64,000 bases of DNA, taken from the NCBI RefSeq assembly GCF_003610295.1, contig NZ_RAPV01000001.1:2852001-2916000 (forward strand), in the 5' to 3' direction. Of this stretch, positions 18,135 through 26,338 are shown one piece after another. The translations under genes were made by a program, and so were the position numbers. Source of the stretch: Paraburkholderia sp. BL23I1N1 (GTDB taxonomy: Bacteria; Pseudomonadota; Gammaproteobacteria; Burkholderiales; Burkholderiaceae). The notes beneath the pieces are model-generated. The model saw only the letters and a program-made list of their open reading frames with translations, was not told the DNA's origin and did not search any database. Each line of letters begins with the position of its first letter. Positions within the stretch are counted from its first letter, which is position 1.

Positions 18135-18188
18135 GTAACAGACCTGTACGTACCTTTCATAGTAGGTACAGATCTGTTACTTTGTCAA
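18135..18188. promoter_or_regulatory. TetR operator pair and minus-strand promoter (copy 1)
   Basis: Two inverted copies of an element like GTAACAGAYCTGTAC face each other (from 18135 and ending at 18180); the second contains a perfect ACAGATCTGT at 18168-18177. On the minus strand a -35 TTGACA (complement of 18183-18188) and a -10 TACTAT (complement of 18160-18165), 17 nt apart, drive the dehydrogenase. A block of the same 53-bp length and layout recurs at 20231-20283. Confidence 0.72.
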
Positions 18189-18220
18189 CCAGACAATCCG
18201 AATGGAAGGAGTTGACGGCT

Positions 18221-18814
18221 ATGAAGGCAGGAGCCCGACCCCGGCGGGGAGCCCCACCCAAGGGCGAAGTAAGCGCACGCGAGCGTATCCTCGCGACAGC
18301 AAGCGACCTGTTCTACCGCGAAGGCATCCGTGCCATCGGCGTCGACACGGTCGTCGAGCAATCCGGGGTATCGAAGACGAGCCTCTATCGCGTATTTGAG
18401 TCCAAGGACGCGTTGATCTCCGCCTTCGCCACCGAGAAAGACCGGTTGTTCTGGGCGTGGTGGGACGACGTTGAAGAGAAGCATGCTGAGGACCCGCGCG
18501 CCTTGTTAAACGCGCTGCTATCTGGAATCGCGAAACGGATCGCGCACCCCGCCTATCGCGGCTGCCCCTTTCTTAACCTGGTGACGGAGTTTCCCGACGA
18601 CGACTATCCAGGCCGGGTTATCGCCCGAGACAACAAGGCGGAAATGCTGGCAAGGCTCACCGCGATCGTTGCCAGGCTGGGCGTGAGTCATCCCAAGCGC
18701 ACCGCGTCTCAGATCGCGCTGATCATCAACGGCGCCTACGTCACTGGTTTGATCGCGGAGTCGGGTGATCTAAGGGGCGATCTCATCGACGCTGCCACGA
18801 AATTGCTGGTCTAG
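18221..18814 (+). CDS. TetR/AcrR family regulator
   Basis: The 197-residue protein starts at ATG 18221 with AAGGAG 9 nt upstream. The DNA-binding helices lie at ~22-68 (ASDLFYREGIRAIGVDTVVE, QSGVSKTSLYRVFESKDALI). The C-terminal part has the GCPFLNLVTEFPD segment typical of the AcuR/YxaF-like TetR group that responds to small electrophiles or solvents. It is divergent from the dehydrogenase gene. The operator block between them is duplicated in front of the MaoC/hydroxyacid dehydrogenase pair, so it probably represses both. Confidence 0.88.
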   Translation: MKAGARPRRGAPPKGEVSARERILATASDLFYREGIRAIGVDTVVEQSGVSKTSLYRVFESKDALISAFATEKDRLFWAWWDDVEEKHAEDPRALLNALLSGIAKRIAHPAYRGCPFLNLVTEFPDDDYPGRVIARDNKAEMLARLTAIVARLGVSHPKRTASQIALIINGAYVTGLIAESGDLRGDLIDAATKLLV

Positions 18815-18824
18815 TCGAACGCGA

Positions 18825-19703
18825 TCATTTGCCGGAACTGGTTCTTGCCTCGAGTGCGTGGAGGACGGCCACAATGTCGGCCTGTCCATGCCCCAATGCC
18901 TGCGTCTCGCCGAATAGCGTGTAGCAGACATCCAGTAGCGGCGACGTGACCCCGGCTTCTCTCGCCGCTTCCGCAATCAGTCGATTGACCTCCCGCACAT
19001 TGGTGATCGACCCCTGAACATCGAAGTCACGCGTCACCAGCTTGAGAATTTTCACGCGTGAGATGTCGCTCGCCATCTGACCGGCGTCGACGATGGCACG
19101 GAACTGCTGCATGTCCAGACCATGCCGCTCGGCAAAATGAGCCGCTTCTGCAAGGCCCGCGACCGTGGTCATGAGAAACAGGTTCACCGCGAGCTTCATG
19201 AGGAGCCCGCTCGGAACCGGGCCGCACACCATCGTCTGATGGCACATGGGCTCGAGCAGCTGGCGAACGCTTTCGACGGCCGCTTCTTCGCCCGCCAGCA
19301 TCGCCACGAGCTTGCCCGCCTCGGCGGGCTTGCGCGAGCCCGAGACAGGCGCTTCCACATATCGGCCACCGGCGTTGCGAATGTCGGCTTCGAGTCCGCG
19401 CGAGTAGTCGGGCGAGGTCGTCCCCACGTGGACGATCGTGTGGTGCGCAACGTTCGCGCTGAACTGCGATGTGCCGCGGCCGAGGACGGCGTCGACTGCG
19501 TCGCCATCGACTAACATCAGGAATACTACGCGAGTCCGTTTAAATATCTCAGCAGGGTTCGTCGCGACGGTTGCGCCGGACGCTCGCAACGACTCGCATC
19601 TGTCAGGGGAGCGATTCCAGACAACGAGTTGTGTGCCCGCACGGACCAGATTGAGCGCCATGGGCTGTCCCATGACGCCTAAGCCGATGAAACCGATGTC
19701 CAT
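18825..19703 (-). CDS. 3-hydroxyisobutyrate dehydrogenase-like NAD(P)-dependent oxidoreductase
   Basis: The 292-residue protein is read from ATG 19703 because [20 protein letters not shown] is the canonical start of the beta-hydroxyacid dehydrogenase family; the longer open frame upstream lacks homology. GLGVMG is the dinucleotide-binding loop. [17 protein letters not shown] matches the substrate-binding DAPVSGG-type motif. [11 protein letters not shown] carries the catalytic Lys in the position of KxxxN. It acts on a 3-hydroxy acid or a reactive semialdehyde. The MaoC-like gene ends 20 nt upstream, so they form an operon. It converges with the TetR gene, 10 nt apart. Confidence 0.87.
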   Translation of the reverse strand: MDIGFIGLGVMGQPMALNLVRAGTQLVVWNRSPDRCESLRASGATVATNPAEIFKRTRVVFLMLVDGDAVDAVLGRGTSQFSANVAHHTIVHVGTTSPDYSRGLEADIRNAGGRYVEAPVSGSRKPAEAGKLVAMLAGEEAAVESVRQLLEPMCHQTMVCGPVPSGLLMKLAVNLFLMTTVAGLAEAAHFAERHGLDMQQFRAIVDAGQMASDISRVKILKLVTRDFDVQGSITNVREVNRLIAEAAREAGVTSPLLDVCYTLFGETQALGHGQADIVAVLHALEARTSSGK

Positions 19704-19723
19704 GAATACCCCGCCTTCCGGTA

Positions 19724-20191
19724 TCAAGACAAATGTTGCGTACGGCGCGGCACGACCATGTTCACGACATGCACCAGCACGGCCTCGTCGTGCTGGTTCA
19801 GCGTGGTCGTTCGGAGCTTGATAAGGCCCTGCTCCGGACGGGACTTTGACGGCCGCACCTCGATCACCTCGCACCCGACGCGCAACTCGTCACCGGGTCG
19901 CACTGGCCGGGGCCAGCGGCACTCGTCGAGCCCAGCGCCGACAAAGCCGCCAGCCGGCTTGAGTTCGGTCTCAATCATCAACCGCATCGTCACGGCAGCG
20001 GTGTGCCAGCCGCTGGCGGCCAGACCACCGAAAATCGAGTGGCGCGCCGCCGCCTCATCGAGATGGAAGGGCTGCGGATCGAACTCGGCAGCGAACGCGA
20101 GGACCCGCTCCTTGTCGATGCGCAGCCGCCCTGAGCCGAACGTCTGCCCCACTGCAAAATCTTCCAGATAGCGCTCGTTCAACTGATCCAT
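19724..20191 (-). CDS. MaoC-family dehydratase
   Basis: The 155-residue single hot-dog protein has [17 protein letters not shown] at the start and [20 protein letters not shown], the hydratase-2 motif with conserved Asp and His. [16 protein letters not shown] follows. It hydrates enoyl-type thioesters or acts on similar substrates. It is the first gene of a two-gene operon with the hydroxyacid dehydrogenase. Its promoter overlaps the second copy of the TetR operator block, which suggests that the pair and the dehydrogenase at 17149-18117 form one small regulon. Confidence 0.87.
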   Translation of the reverse strand: MDQLNERYLEDFAVGQTFGSGRLRIDKERVLAFAAEFDPQPFHLDEAAARHSIFGGLAASGWHTAAVTMRLMIETELKPAGGFVGAGLDECRWPRPVRPGDELRVGCEVIEVRPSKSRPEQGLIKLRTTTLNQHDEAVLVHVVNMVVPRRTQHLS

Positions 20192-20230
20192 GATCCCGTC
20201 CCAGCCTTATGCAAGGCTATTCATCACAAA

Positions 20231-20284
20231 GTGACTGATCTGTAAATATTTTTTATATTACGGACAGGTCTGTAACTTTGTCAG
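20231..20284. promoter_or_regulatory. TetR operator pair and minus-strand promoter (copy 2)
   Basis: This block matches 18135-18188 in length, order and most key bases. GTGACTGATCTGTAAAT starts at 20231 and GGACAGGTCTGTAACTTTG ends at 20280. On the minus strand a -35-like CTGACA (complement of 20279-20284) and a -10 TAATAT (complement of 20255-20260) lie in matching positions, about 60 nt before the MaoC start. Confidence 0.68.
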
Positions 20285-20580
20285 GCGGGATATCTGAACG
20301 GAACGAGCATGCAGCCGAGTCCGGAAGTTTTCAGCGCCACCACGATGGCATGCCCTCTCCTGCCATGCTCAAAACGCATGCCGCCCTGCTTACAAGGTCT
20401 TTGTCGCACCCTTCTCGCAAACTTATAATCGTTTCAGCACCATGCATCGAAAATTTGTACTACGAATCTATTTAGAGAAGTGGCTCGTTCTAAAAATGCT
20501 CAGCGCAGGATGAACAGTCAATGAATCATCAACTGAATCAGTGATGCGATGAATCGCTCACGGATACACCAGGAAATCAA
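20285..20580. other. Intergenic region with vestige of a duplicated tetR leader
   Basis: The first 25-30 bases after the operator (to about 20310) still resemble the leader of the TetR gene at 18188-18215, for example TGAACGGAACGAG against CGAATGGAAGGAG. No tetR coding sequence follows. The rest is AT-richer sequence without a gene and must contain the promoter of the SDR that follows. Confidence 0.45.
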
Positions 20581-21322
20581 ATGTCTGATTTAGCCAAAAA
20601 AGTGGCACTCGTTACCGGTGGCTCACGCGGCATCGGTGCGGCAATTGCGAAACGTCTGGCCGCGGATGGAGCAAGTGTGGCCATTACATACGCGAAGGAC
20701 GCGAGCGCGGCAACGGCGGTGGTCAAAGAGATCGAACTCAATGGCGGAAAGGCTGTTGCAATCCAGGCGGACGCCACTAACGTCAACGCTGTCGAAGCCG
20801 CTGTCGAAAAAAACTTTTGCGACCTTCGGCCGGCTGGATGTGCTGGTGAACAATGCCGGCACGGCCATTCCGAAACGTTTCGAAGACACGACGCTGGAAG
20901 AGATGGATAGAGTGATCGACATCAACATCCGCGGCGTTTTCGCTACGACCAAGGCGGCGCTGAAGCACCTGAGTGATGGTGGGCGCATCATCATGATCGG
21001 TTCGGCGGTGGGCGAGCGTGCCATTGCGCCCGGGCTGGTGCCCTACGCAGCCACGAAAGCGGCCGTCAGGATGTTCACCCAGGCGCTGTCCAGAGAGTTG
21101 GGAGGCCGGGGTATCACGGTCAACAACGTCCAGCCGGGGCCGATCGATACAGACTTGAACCCCGCCTCAGGCGATTGGGCGGTGCCGCAGAAGGCCGCCA
21201 CAGCACTCGACCGCTACGGGCGCGTTGAGGAGATCGCCGCAATGGTAGCGTTCGTCGCCGGCCCGGCGGCCTCCTACATTACCGGGGCGAATCTTACGGT
21301 GGATGGCGGGATGAATGCCTGA
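20581..21322 (+). pseudogene. Short-chain dehydrogenase/reductase (FabG-like), frameshifted at an A7 run
   Basis: The gene starts at ATG 20581 (MSDLAKKVALVTGGSRGIGA, with the TGxxxGxG NADP loop). At about 20809-20815 a run of seven A shifts the frame. Removing one A restores VEKTFATFGRLDVLVNNAG and the remainder to the stop at 21320-21322. The second frame contains the NNAG motif, the catalytic YAATKAA (YxxxK) and the C-terminal ITGANLTVDGGMNA. The repaired protein would be about 246 residues, a normal SDR. It may be a true frameshift, phase-variable slippage at the A run, or a sequencing error. Confidence 0.82.
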
Positions 21323-21435
21323 GTCCGGTCAATTACTCGACCTTCGGGTTTGAAGAAGGTCAACGTCCGTGCGGACGCAACGGAGAGTTGACGAGCTAAG
21401 GCAGTCGGCTCTCCCACGTCGCTATGTCGTGGCGA

Positions 21436-22359
21436 CTATCCTACGGACGCCTGATTTTCGGCCGCTATCGATCTGCAGCGGGCGAGTAGATGGTCGATTC
21501 TGGAAAGAAACAAACTCAATATCGGCGAAGTGTTGGCCCTGCTATAGCCGATGACCAGGTCGATAGTCGGCGGTTCACCTGCAAGCGGACGGCTTGTCAC
21601 CGACCCGGGAAGGAAATTCCTGGCGTAACACGGAAGCAACGCGAGACCGCGCGTCGATGCCACCAATGACACCGCCATCGCGAGGTTATCCACTTCGTGG
21701 CTTGCCTGTATGTCCAGACCTGACTGCAGGATAAACTCGTCGATGACGGTCCGGACAGTAGGAGCCGTGTGCGAAACGGTGATGAACGTCTCGCCGATGA
21801 ACTGCCGAAGACCGATCTTTTCGCAAGCTGCGAGAGGATGATCACTTGGCAAAACCACAAACAATGGCTCCTTGACAACAAGCCGGTACTCCAGGTCCGG
21901 CACGTTTGGCTCCGGCCGCATGAATGCCAGATCGAGATCGCCTTTCACCAGGGCATCGCGAAGCGACGGCGAGTATTGGCTGGAGACCGTAACCTCAATT
22001 TGAGGGAGTTCGTCGCGAAGAACCCGCATCGCCTCCGGCAACCACTCTATCTCCTCCCCTGTCAGGAATCCAAGCGCAAATACGGGCTTTAACCGACGCG
22101 CCGCCCGTCGAGCCGCTTCAATGGCGGATTCCGCTTGCGCTAACGCGCCACGAGCGTGCTCGAGGAAAGCGCGACCTGCCGCTGTCAATTCAACTCCGCG
22201 GGCGCCGCGTATCAGCAAATCAACACCCACTTCCTCTTCAAGATCACGGATCTGACGGCTGAGGGAAGGTTGAGCCGTATGCAGTCGCTGTTCGGCCGCC
22301 GTCGTGAAGCTACCCGTCTCCGCGACGGCGATAAAGTAGCGAAGATGTCGAAGCTCCAT
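21436..22359 (-). CDS. LysR-family transcriptional regulator
   Basis: The 307-residue protein is read from the ATG of MELRHLRYFIAVAETGSFT. The winged helix lies at ~1-60, with AAEQRLHTAQPSLSRQIRDL as the recognition region. A two-lobe inducer-binding domain follows (LALLPCYARNFLPGS near the end). It is of the BenM/CatR-like size and layout. It is divergent from the SDR at 22540-23286 with a 180-nt gap and probably controls it. The inducer is unknown. I saw no sign that it recognises the dyads at 2.7 and 7.1 kb, although that cannot be excluded. Confidence 0.9.
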   Translation of the reverse strand: MELRHLRYFIAVAETGSFTTAAEQRLHTAQPSLSRQIRDLEEEVGVDLLIRGARGVELTAAGRAFLEHARGALAQAESAIEAARRAARRLKPVFALGFLTGEEIEWLPEAMRVLRDELPQIEVTVSSQYSPSLRDALVKGDLDLAFMRPEPNVPDLEYRLVVKEPLFVVLPSDHPLAACEKIGLRQFIGETFITVSHTAPTVRTVIDEFILQSGLDIQASHEVDNLAMAVSLVASTRGLALLPCYARNFLPGSVTSRPLAGEPPTIDLVIGYSRANTSPILSLFLSRIDHLLARCRSIAAENQASVG

Positions 22360-22539
22360 TGCTCTCTCCATGCCTGCCGACTATGGCTCTAGATATACAA
22401 AGTCTTATTCCGGGGCGCCAAAACATTCTACGCTTAAGCCGAATTTGAATTTCAACCCGGAATTGACCGCGAATCTGGCTGGGTGACGCTCTATGCGAAC
22501 CCGAGCAGCAATGGCTACCCATACCTCTAAGGACTTAAC

Positions 22540-23286
22540 GTGACGAATCCTGTTGTTTTAATTACTGGCGCCCTGACGGGAATTGGCCGAGCCGCGGCGA
22601 TCGCTTTTGCGCAGGACGGGGCACGGGTGGTGGTTTCTGGTCGCAGGCAGGCCGAGGGCAAAGCGTTGGAAGAGGAATTGCGCCGCCTCGGTACCGAGGC
22701 CGAGTTCGTCATTGCTGACGTACGTCGCGAGGACGAAGTGAGCGCTCTGGTTGACAAGGTGGTGGCGCGCTTCGGCCGGCTCGACGTCGTCGTCAATAAT
22801 GCGGGCGTCGAGGGCAAGCCGGGCCCCGTTACCGATGTCTCTGCCGACGCCTACACGGCCTTGTTCGACACCAACGTGCTAGGGACATTGTGGGGACTTA
22901 AGCACGCTTTGCGCGTCATGCAGCCTCAGGGCAGCGGGAACGTCATCAACATTTCCTCGACGCTCGGAGAGCGTGGCGCCGCCAACTTCTCCCTCTACGC
23001 GGGCAGTAAGCATGCTGTAGAAGGGATCACGAAGAGCGCCGCGATCGAGGCCGCGGCTTACGGTGTCCGCGTCAATGCGGTGGCGCCTGGACCGACCGAG
23101 ACAGCAATGCTGGACCGCCTCACGGGTTCAACCGAAAAGAGCGCAGCGTTCTACTCCGCCATACCGCTCAAGCGCGGCGCGACGCCTGAGGAAATCGCTA
23201 ATGCCATCGTCTTTGTCGCATCAGACAAGGCAGCCTTTATCACCGGACAAATCATCAGAGTAAACGGCGGCAAGACAGCAAGTTGA
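22540..23286 (+). CDS. Short-chain dehydrogenase/reductase
   Basis: The 248-residue protein is read from GTG 22540 with AAGGA 6 nt upstream. The N-terminus VLITGALTGIGRAAAIAF carries the NADP-binding TGxxxGIG. NNAG, the catalytic Ser of ISSTLGERGAANFS and YAGSKHAVEG (YxxxK) follow, and the end reads ITGQIIRVNGGKTAS. It is a complete classical SDR, probably reducing a ketone or oxidising an alcohol; the substrate is unknown. The divergent LysR gene is its likely regulator. Confidence 0.9.
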   Translation: MTNPVVLITGALTGIGRAAAIAFAQDGARVVVSGRRQAEGKALEEELRRLGTEAEFVIADVRREDEVSALVDKVVARFGRLDVVVNNAGVEGKPGPVTDVSADAYTALFDTNVLGTLWGLKHALRVMQPQGSGNVINISSTLGERGAANFSLYAGSKHAVEGITKSAAIEAAAYGVRVNAVAPGPTETAMLDRLTGSTEKSAAFYSAIPLKRGATPEEIANAIVFVASDKAAFITGQIIRVNGGKTAS

Positions 23287-23352
23287 CGATAGTCGATTCG
23301 ATTTTGACGCCACTGGAAAGCGCCGCTGTCCACGTTATTTACAGGAACCTGT

Positions 23353-23592
23353 ATGTCAAAGCTTTTCTCACCGATCCGCATCGGCGCGATCGAATTGTCG
23401 CACCGTGTGGTGCTCGCGCCGCTCACGAGAATGCGGGCAGATCGCGAGCAACGCCGCGACGCCATGGAAGCAGATCCGGATTGGCAAGCATACCGGCGCG
23501 TCGCGCTGGAAGAAGATACGCTTGTCGATATGGAAAATCAGATTCTTAAGCCTGTTTCCTTCTCTCAACCGCGTTCAGTCACAAGTCAATAG
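23353..23592 (+). pseudogene. Chimeric remnant: Old Yellow Enzyme N-terminus fused to NIPSNAP C-terminus
   Basis: This 79-codon frame begins MSKLFSPIRIGAIELSHRVV with APLTRMRAD, the unmistakable first ~30 residues of an OYE-type ene-reductase. It then switches to RRDAMEADPDWQAYRRVALE and ends MENQILKPVSF, which fits the C-terminal end of NIPSNAP-family proteins. An internal deletion that removed the body of the OYE gene and the start of a NIPSNAP gene would explain it. It is probably not functional. Confidence 0.65.
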
Positions 23593-23913
23593 TTGGCCTT
23601 CTCCGAGTATGCGGCGACTCCAGCTTCGAGCGCATGATCGCGACATCGCCATCGTGATCCTCTTCAGTCTCGAATGACTCGCCACCCGTTGAATGCGCCA
23701 GAGCGGCGCGGGCCAGCATGCTCCACGCACAAGCAGCGTGATTATCTGTCGAAAGCTTACGGGCACGGGGTTTGCTGCTCTCTACACACCATGTGCGAGA
23801 TTGCGTGCTGTCCCGGTTTGCGCGCGTTCCACGACATGTCCCTATGCGCGCCGTAGCGGGATATGAGAGAAAGTCCAATTGAATCTTTCCGGAGCCGATC
23901 CAGGAGTACGGCA
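23593..23913. other. Intergenic region without a supported gene
   Basis: About 320 bases follow the chimeric remnant. Open frames exist on both strands, but none has a ribosome site or a recognisable domain. It may be further debris of the same deletion. The end holds the GGAG site of the next gene. Confidence 0.4.
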
Positions 23914-24495
23914 ATGAAGACCCAGTATTTTTTTGTGGTGGCCGCCGTCGCCATGATGACCTGGCCGGCATTTGCCCAGCCACAGACGTCTGTGGAGATC
24001 AAAGAGGGAACAGACAAGACCACTGTGACGGGAACGGCAACGGTAATTGCCACGGTCATCGCCATTGATTCCGCTACCCGGACCGTCACGCTCAAGGACA
24101 GGAACGGCCGGGTCGAAAAACTTGACGCGGACGAGGAAGTGCGCAACTTTGATCAGCTCAAGGTTGGCGATGTGGTCACCACCGAGTACCGGGAGGCGAG
24201 GTCTCTGAGTCTCACAAAAACAAGCGGCCCGCGGTCTGCCAGGGAGCGGCAGATCTTGCAGCCGGCGGCGTCCGGGACCAAACCGGGCGGCACGATCAGT
24301 CGTGAGGTGACGGTAGTGGGCGACGTCGTTGCCGTTGATGCACAGGGAACACACCTCACCATAAAGGGGCCGCAGGGCACGGTGGATGTGTTGGTGGACC
24401 CCGAGCAACTGAAGAACATTCGCGAGGGTGATCAGGTTGAGATTGTGCACACCGAAGCGGTTGCGATATCCGTCACGCCCGGAGCGAGCAAGTAG
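23914..24495 (+). CDS. Secreted protein with two tandem beta-barrel-like repeats
   Basis: The 193-residue protein is read from ATG 23914 with GGAG 9 nt upstream. It has a Sec signal peptide (MKTQYFFVVAAVAMMTWPA, cleavage near FAQP). The mature part has two halves of the same pattern: residues ~38-100 (TATVIATVIAIDSATRTVTL to KVGDVVTTEYREA) and ~130-190 (EVTVVGDVVAVDAQGTHLTI to REGDQVEIVHTEA). Each has the VxxVxxVDxxxxxVTL then LKxGDxV layout seen in small OB-like periplasmic domains. The function is unknown. No operon partner is evident. Confidence 0.78.
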   Translation: MKTQYFFVVAAVAMMTWPAFAQPQTSVEIKEGTDKTTVTGTATVIATVIAIDSATRTVTLKDRNGRVEKLDADEEVRNFDQLKVGDVVTTEYREARSLSLTKTSGPRSARERQILQPAASGTKPGGTISREVTVVGDVVAVDAQGTHLTIKGPQGTVDVLVDPEQLKNIREGDQVEIVHTEAVAISVTPGASK

Positions 24496-24631
24496 TCACC
24501 AGGAGAGCGATCGCCTGGAAGCGCTGGATTTCGCGGGCATCGAAGTGCTTGCTCTTGGCCCCCGCGAAACAAAGCGTGTCTCGCGTGCCGGCTAACGTAA
24601 CATGATGCTGCCCTCAGGGCCGCACCCAATA

Positions 24632-26284
24632 CTATCCGGCGTCATGCTGCAGATATTTGTGGGCGAACGCGATCGCCATGCTGCCCTCGCCAACTGCGGA
24701 AGCAACGCGCTTGACCGGGCTCAATCTCACATCCCCACAGGCAAACACGCCCGGAACACTCGATTCGAGGAGGTAGGGATCCCGGCTATGAGACCAGCGC
24801 CCCGCCTTAACCACGTCGTCCCCAGTGAGAACATATCCGCGCACATCGCGCGCGATTTCCGTTGGCAACCATTCGGTCTCCGCATCGGCGCCAATGAACA
24901 CGAACAATCCACCACAGTCGTGCCGGGTCACCTCTGCGGTCAATCCGTCGCGCAGATCGATCGCCGTCAGATGGGTATCGCCGTGTGCGCCGACAACTTC
25001 CGCTCGCAGATGCACCGCGACGTTCGACTTCCCGCGAAGCTGTTCGATCAGATAGCGAGACATGCTTTTCTCAAGCGAATCGCCTCGCAAAACGAGCGTC
25101 ACCATGCGCGCATGATTGGCGAAATACAAAGCCGCCTGGCCGGCCGAGTTTCCACTGCCGATCAGATAGACGTCGAGTCCGTGCGCAGCGCTCGCTTCGC
25201 TGCGTGACGCACCGTAGTAAATTCCCTTGCCGATAAACCGGTCGAAGCCGTCGATCGCGAGGCGACGCCACGTGACCCCGGTCGCAAGAATGATGGTTCG
25301 CGCACGGATGACGTCGCCTCCGTCGAGGTGAACGTTACGCCCACCGACATCGATTCGGGCGACCGCCCGTGTCACCAGAATCTCCGCGCCCAGCCGCCTT
25401 GCCTGCTGCAGGGCCCGACTCGCGAGTTCATCGCCCGACACCCCGTTGGGGAAGCCGAGGTAATTCTCGATGCGCGAGGAAGTCCCGGCTTGCCCGCCCG
25501 GCGCTTCGCGCTCCACCACCACAGTGCGTAAGCCTTCTGACGCACCATACACAGCCGCGGCGAGACCGGCCGGGCCGCCGCCGATAATCATCGTGTCGTA
25601 AACGGCCAGGCGCGCCTGCGTCTGCAATCCCAGCAATCCGGCGAGTTCGCGTGGCGCGGGCCGGTTAAGCACCGTGCCGTCGACCAGTCGCAACGCCGGG
25701 CAGTCCTCCTCCGACGGACAGGTTCCAGGCCAGCGCGCCGACAGTTCCGACGCATCGGGTGTCATCCAGTCGCAGCTGATCTGGTTGCGGGCCAAGAAAT
25801 GGCGCAACGCTGTGCAAGCGGTGTCCCAGCGATTGCCGACCATGATCACGCGTGGCGTGGGCGGCTCGGCGGAGAGGCCCTGCAGCCCACCGATGCGCTC
25901 GCGCGCGAGGGCGCCCATCTTCAACGCAATATCCGGCGATGCGGCAGCGAGCGTGTAGTAATGCTGAGCATCCACACGCATGACACGCGACGGCTCAGCA
26001 GCCCGATAGCCGCCTGGAAACGGGGAACTCAGCGCGAGCGGCACTTCGCCAAAGAGGGTTCCGGGCAGACGCCAGCCAAGCGTGCGCTCGATACCGTCGA
26101 AGGTCTTGACGACTTCCATCTTGCCGGCCAGAACGGCGTAGAGGGCGCGTTCCCCGCCTTCATGAACCGCGAACTCACCTGCGCACAGATGCAGGTCTGC
26201 GGACGTGCGCGCGAGATGCTCCAGTTCGTTGTTGGGGAGTGTCGAGAACAGTGGAATCGCCCGGATGTCGTCGATTGTCAGCAT
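24632..26284 (-). CDS. cNMP-binding domain fused to thioredoxin-reductase-like flavoprotein
   Basis: The 550-residue protein is read from ATG 26284 with GGAGG upstream. Residues ~1-130 are a cyclic-nucleotide-binding domain; its phosphate cassette reads GEVPLALSSPFPGGYRAAE, keeping the Glu and Arg. Residues ~140-230 are a thioredoxin/glutaredoxin-like segment (HFLARNQISCDWMTPDA). Residues ~235-550 are a pyridine-nucleotide flavoprotein with TMIIGGGPAGLAAAVYGASE, GQAGTSSRIENYLGFP and the FAD-closing CGDVRLSPVKRVASAVGEG. The redox CxxC of true thioredoxin reductases is absent; the position reads YGASRSEA. It is therefore probably an NAD(P)H-dependent oxidoreductase gated by cyclic nucleotide. 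It lies next to a second cNMP-domain protein and an adenylate cyclase. Confidence 0.85.
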   Translation of the reverse strand: MLTIDDIRAIPLFSTLPNNELEHLARTSADLHLCAGEFAVHEGGERALYAVLAGKMEVVKTFDGIERTLGWRLPGTLFGEVPLALSSPFPGGYRAAEPSRVMRVDAQHYYTLAAASPDIALKMGALARERIGGLQGLSAEPPTPRVIMVGNRWDTACTALRHFLARNQISCDWMTPDASELSARWPGTCPSEEDCPALRLVDGTVLNRPAPRELAGLLGLQTQARLAVYDTMIIGGGPAGLAAAVYGASEGLRTVVVEREAPGGQAGTSSRIENYLGFPNGVSGDELASRALQQARRLGAEILVTRAVARIDVGGRNVHLDGGDVIRARTIILATGVTWRRLAIDGFDRFIGKGIYYGASRSEASAAHGLDVYLIGSGNSAGQAALYFANHARMVTLVLRGDSLEKSMSRYLIEQLRGKSNVAVHLRAEVVGAHGDTHLTAIDLRDGLTAEVTRHDCGGLFVFIGADAETEWLPTEIARDVRGYVLTGDDVVKAGRWSHSRDPYLLESSVPGVFACGDVRLSPVKRVASAVGEGSMAIAFAHKYLQHDAG

Positions 26285-26338
26285 GGTTTCCTCCCAACAG
26301 GCAAGTGAAGTATCCGCGCGTGACAATTGACAAGCCTG

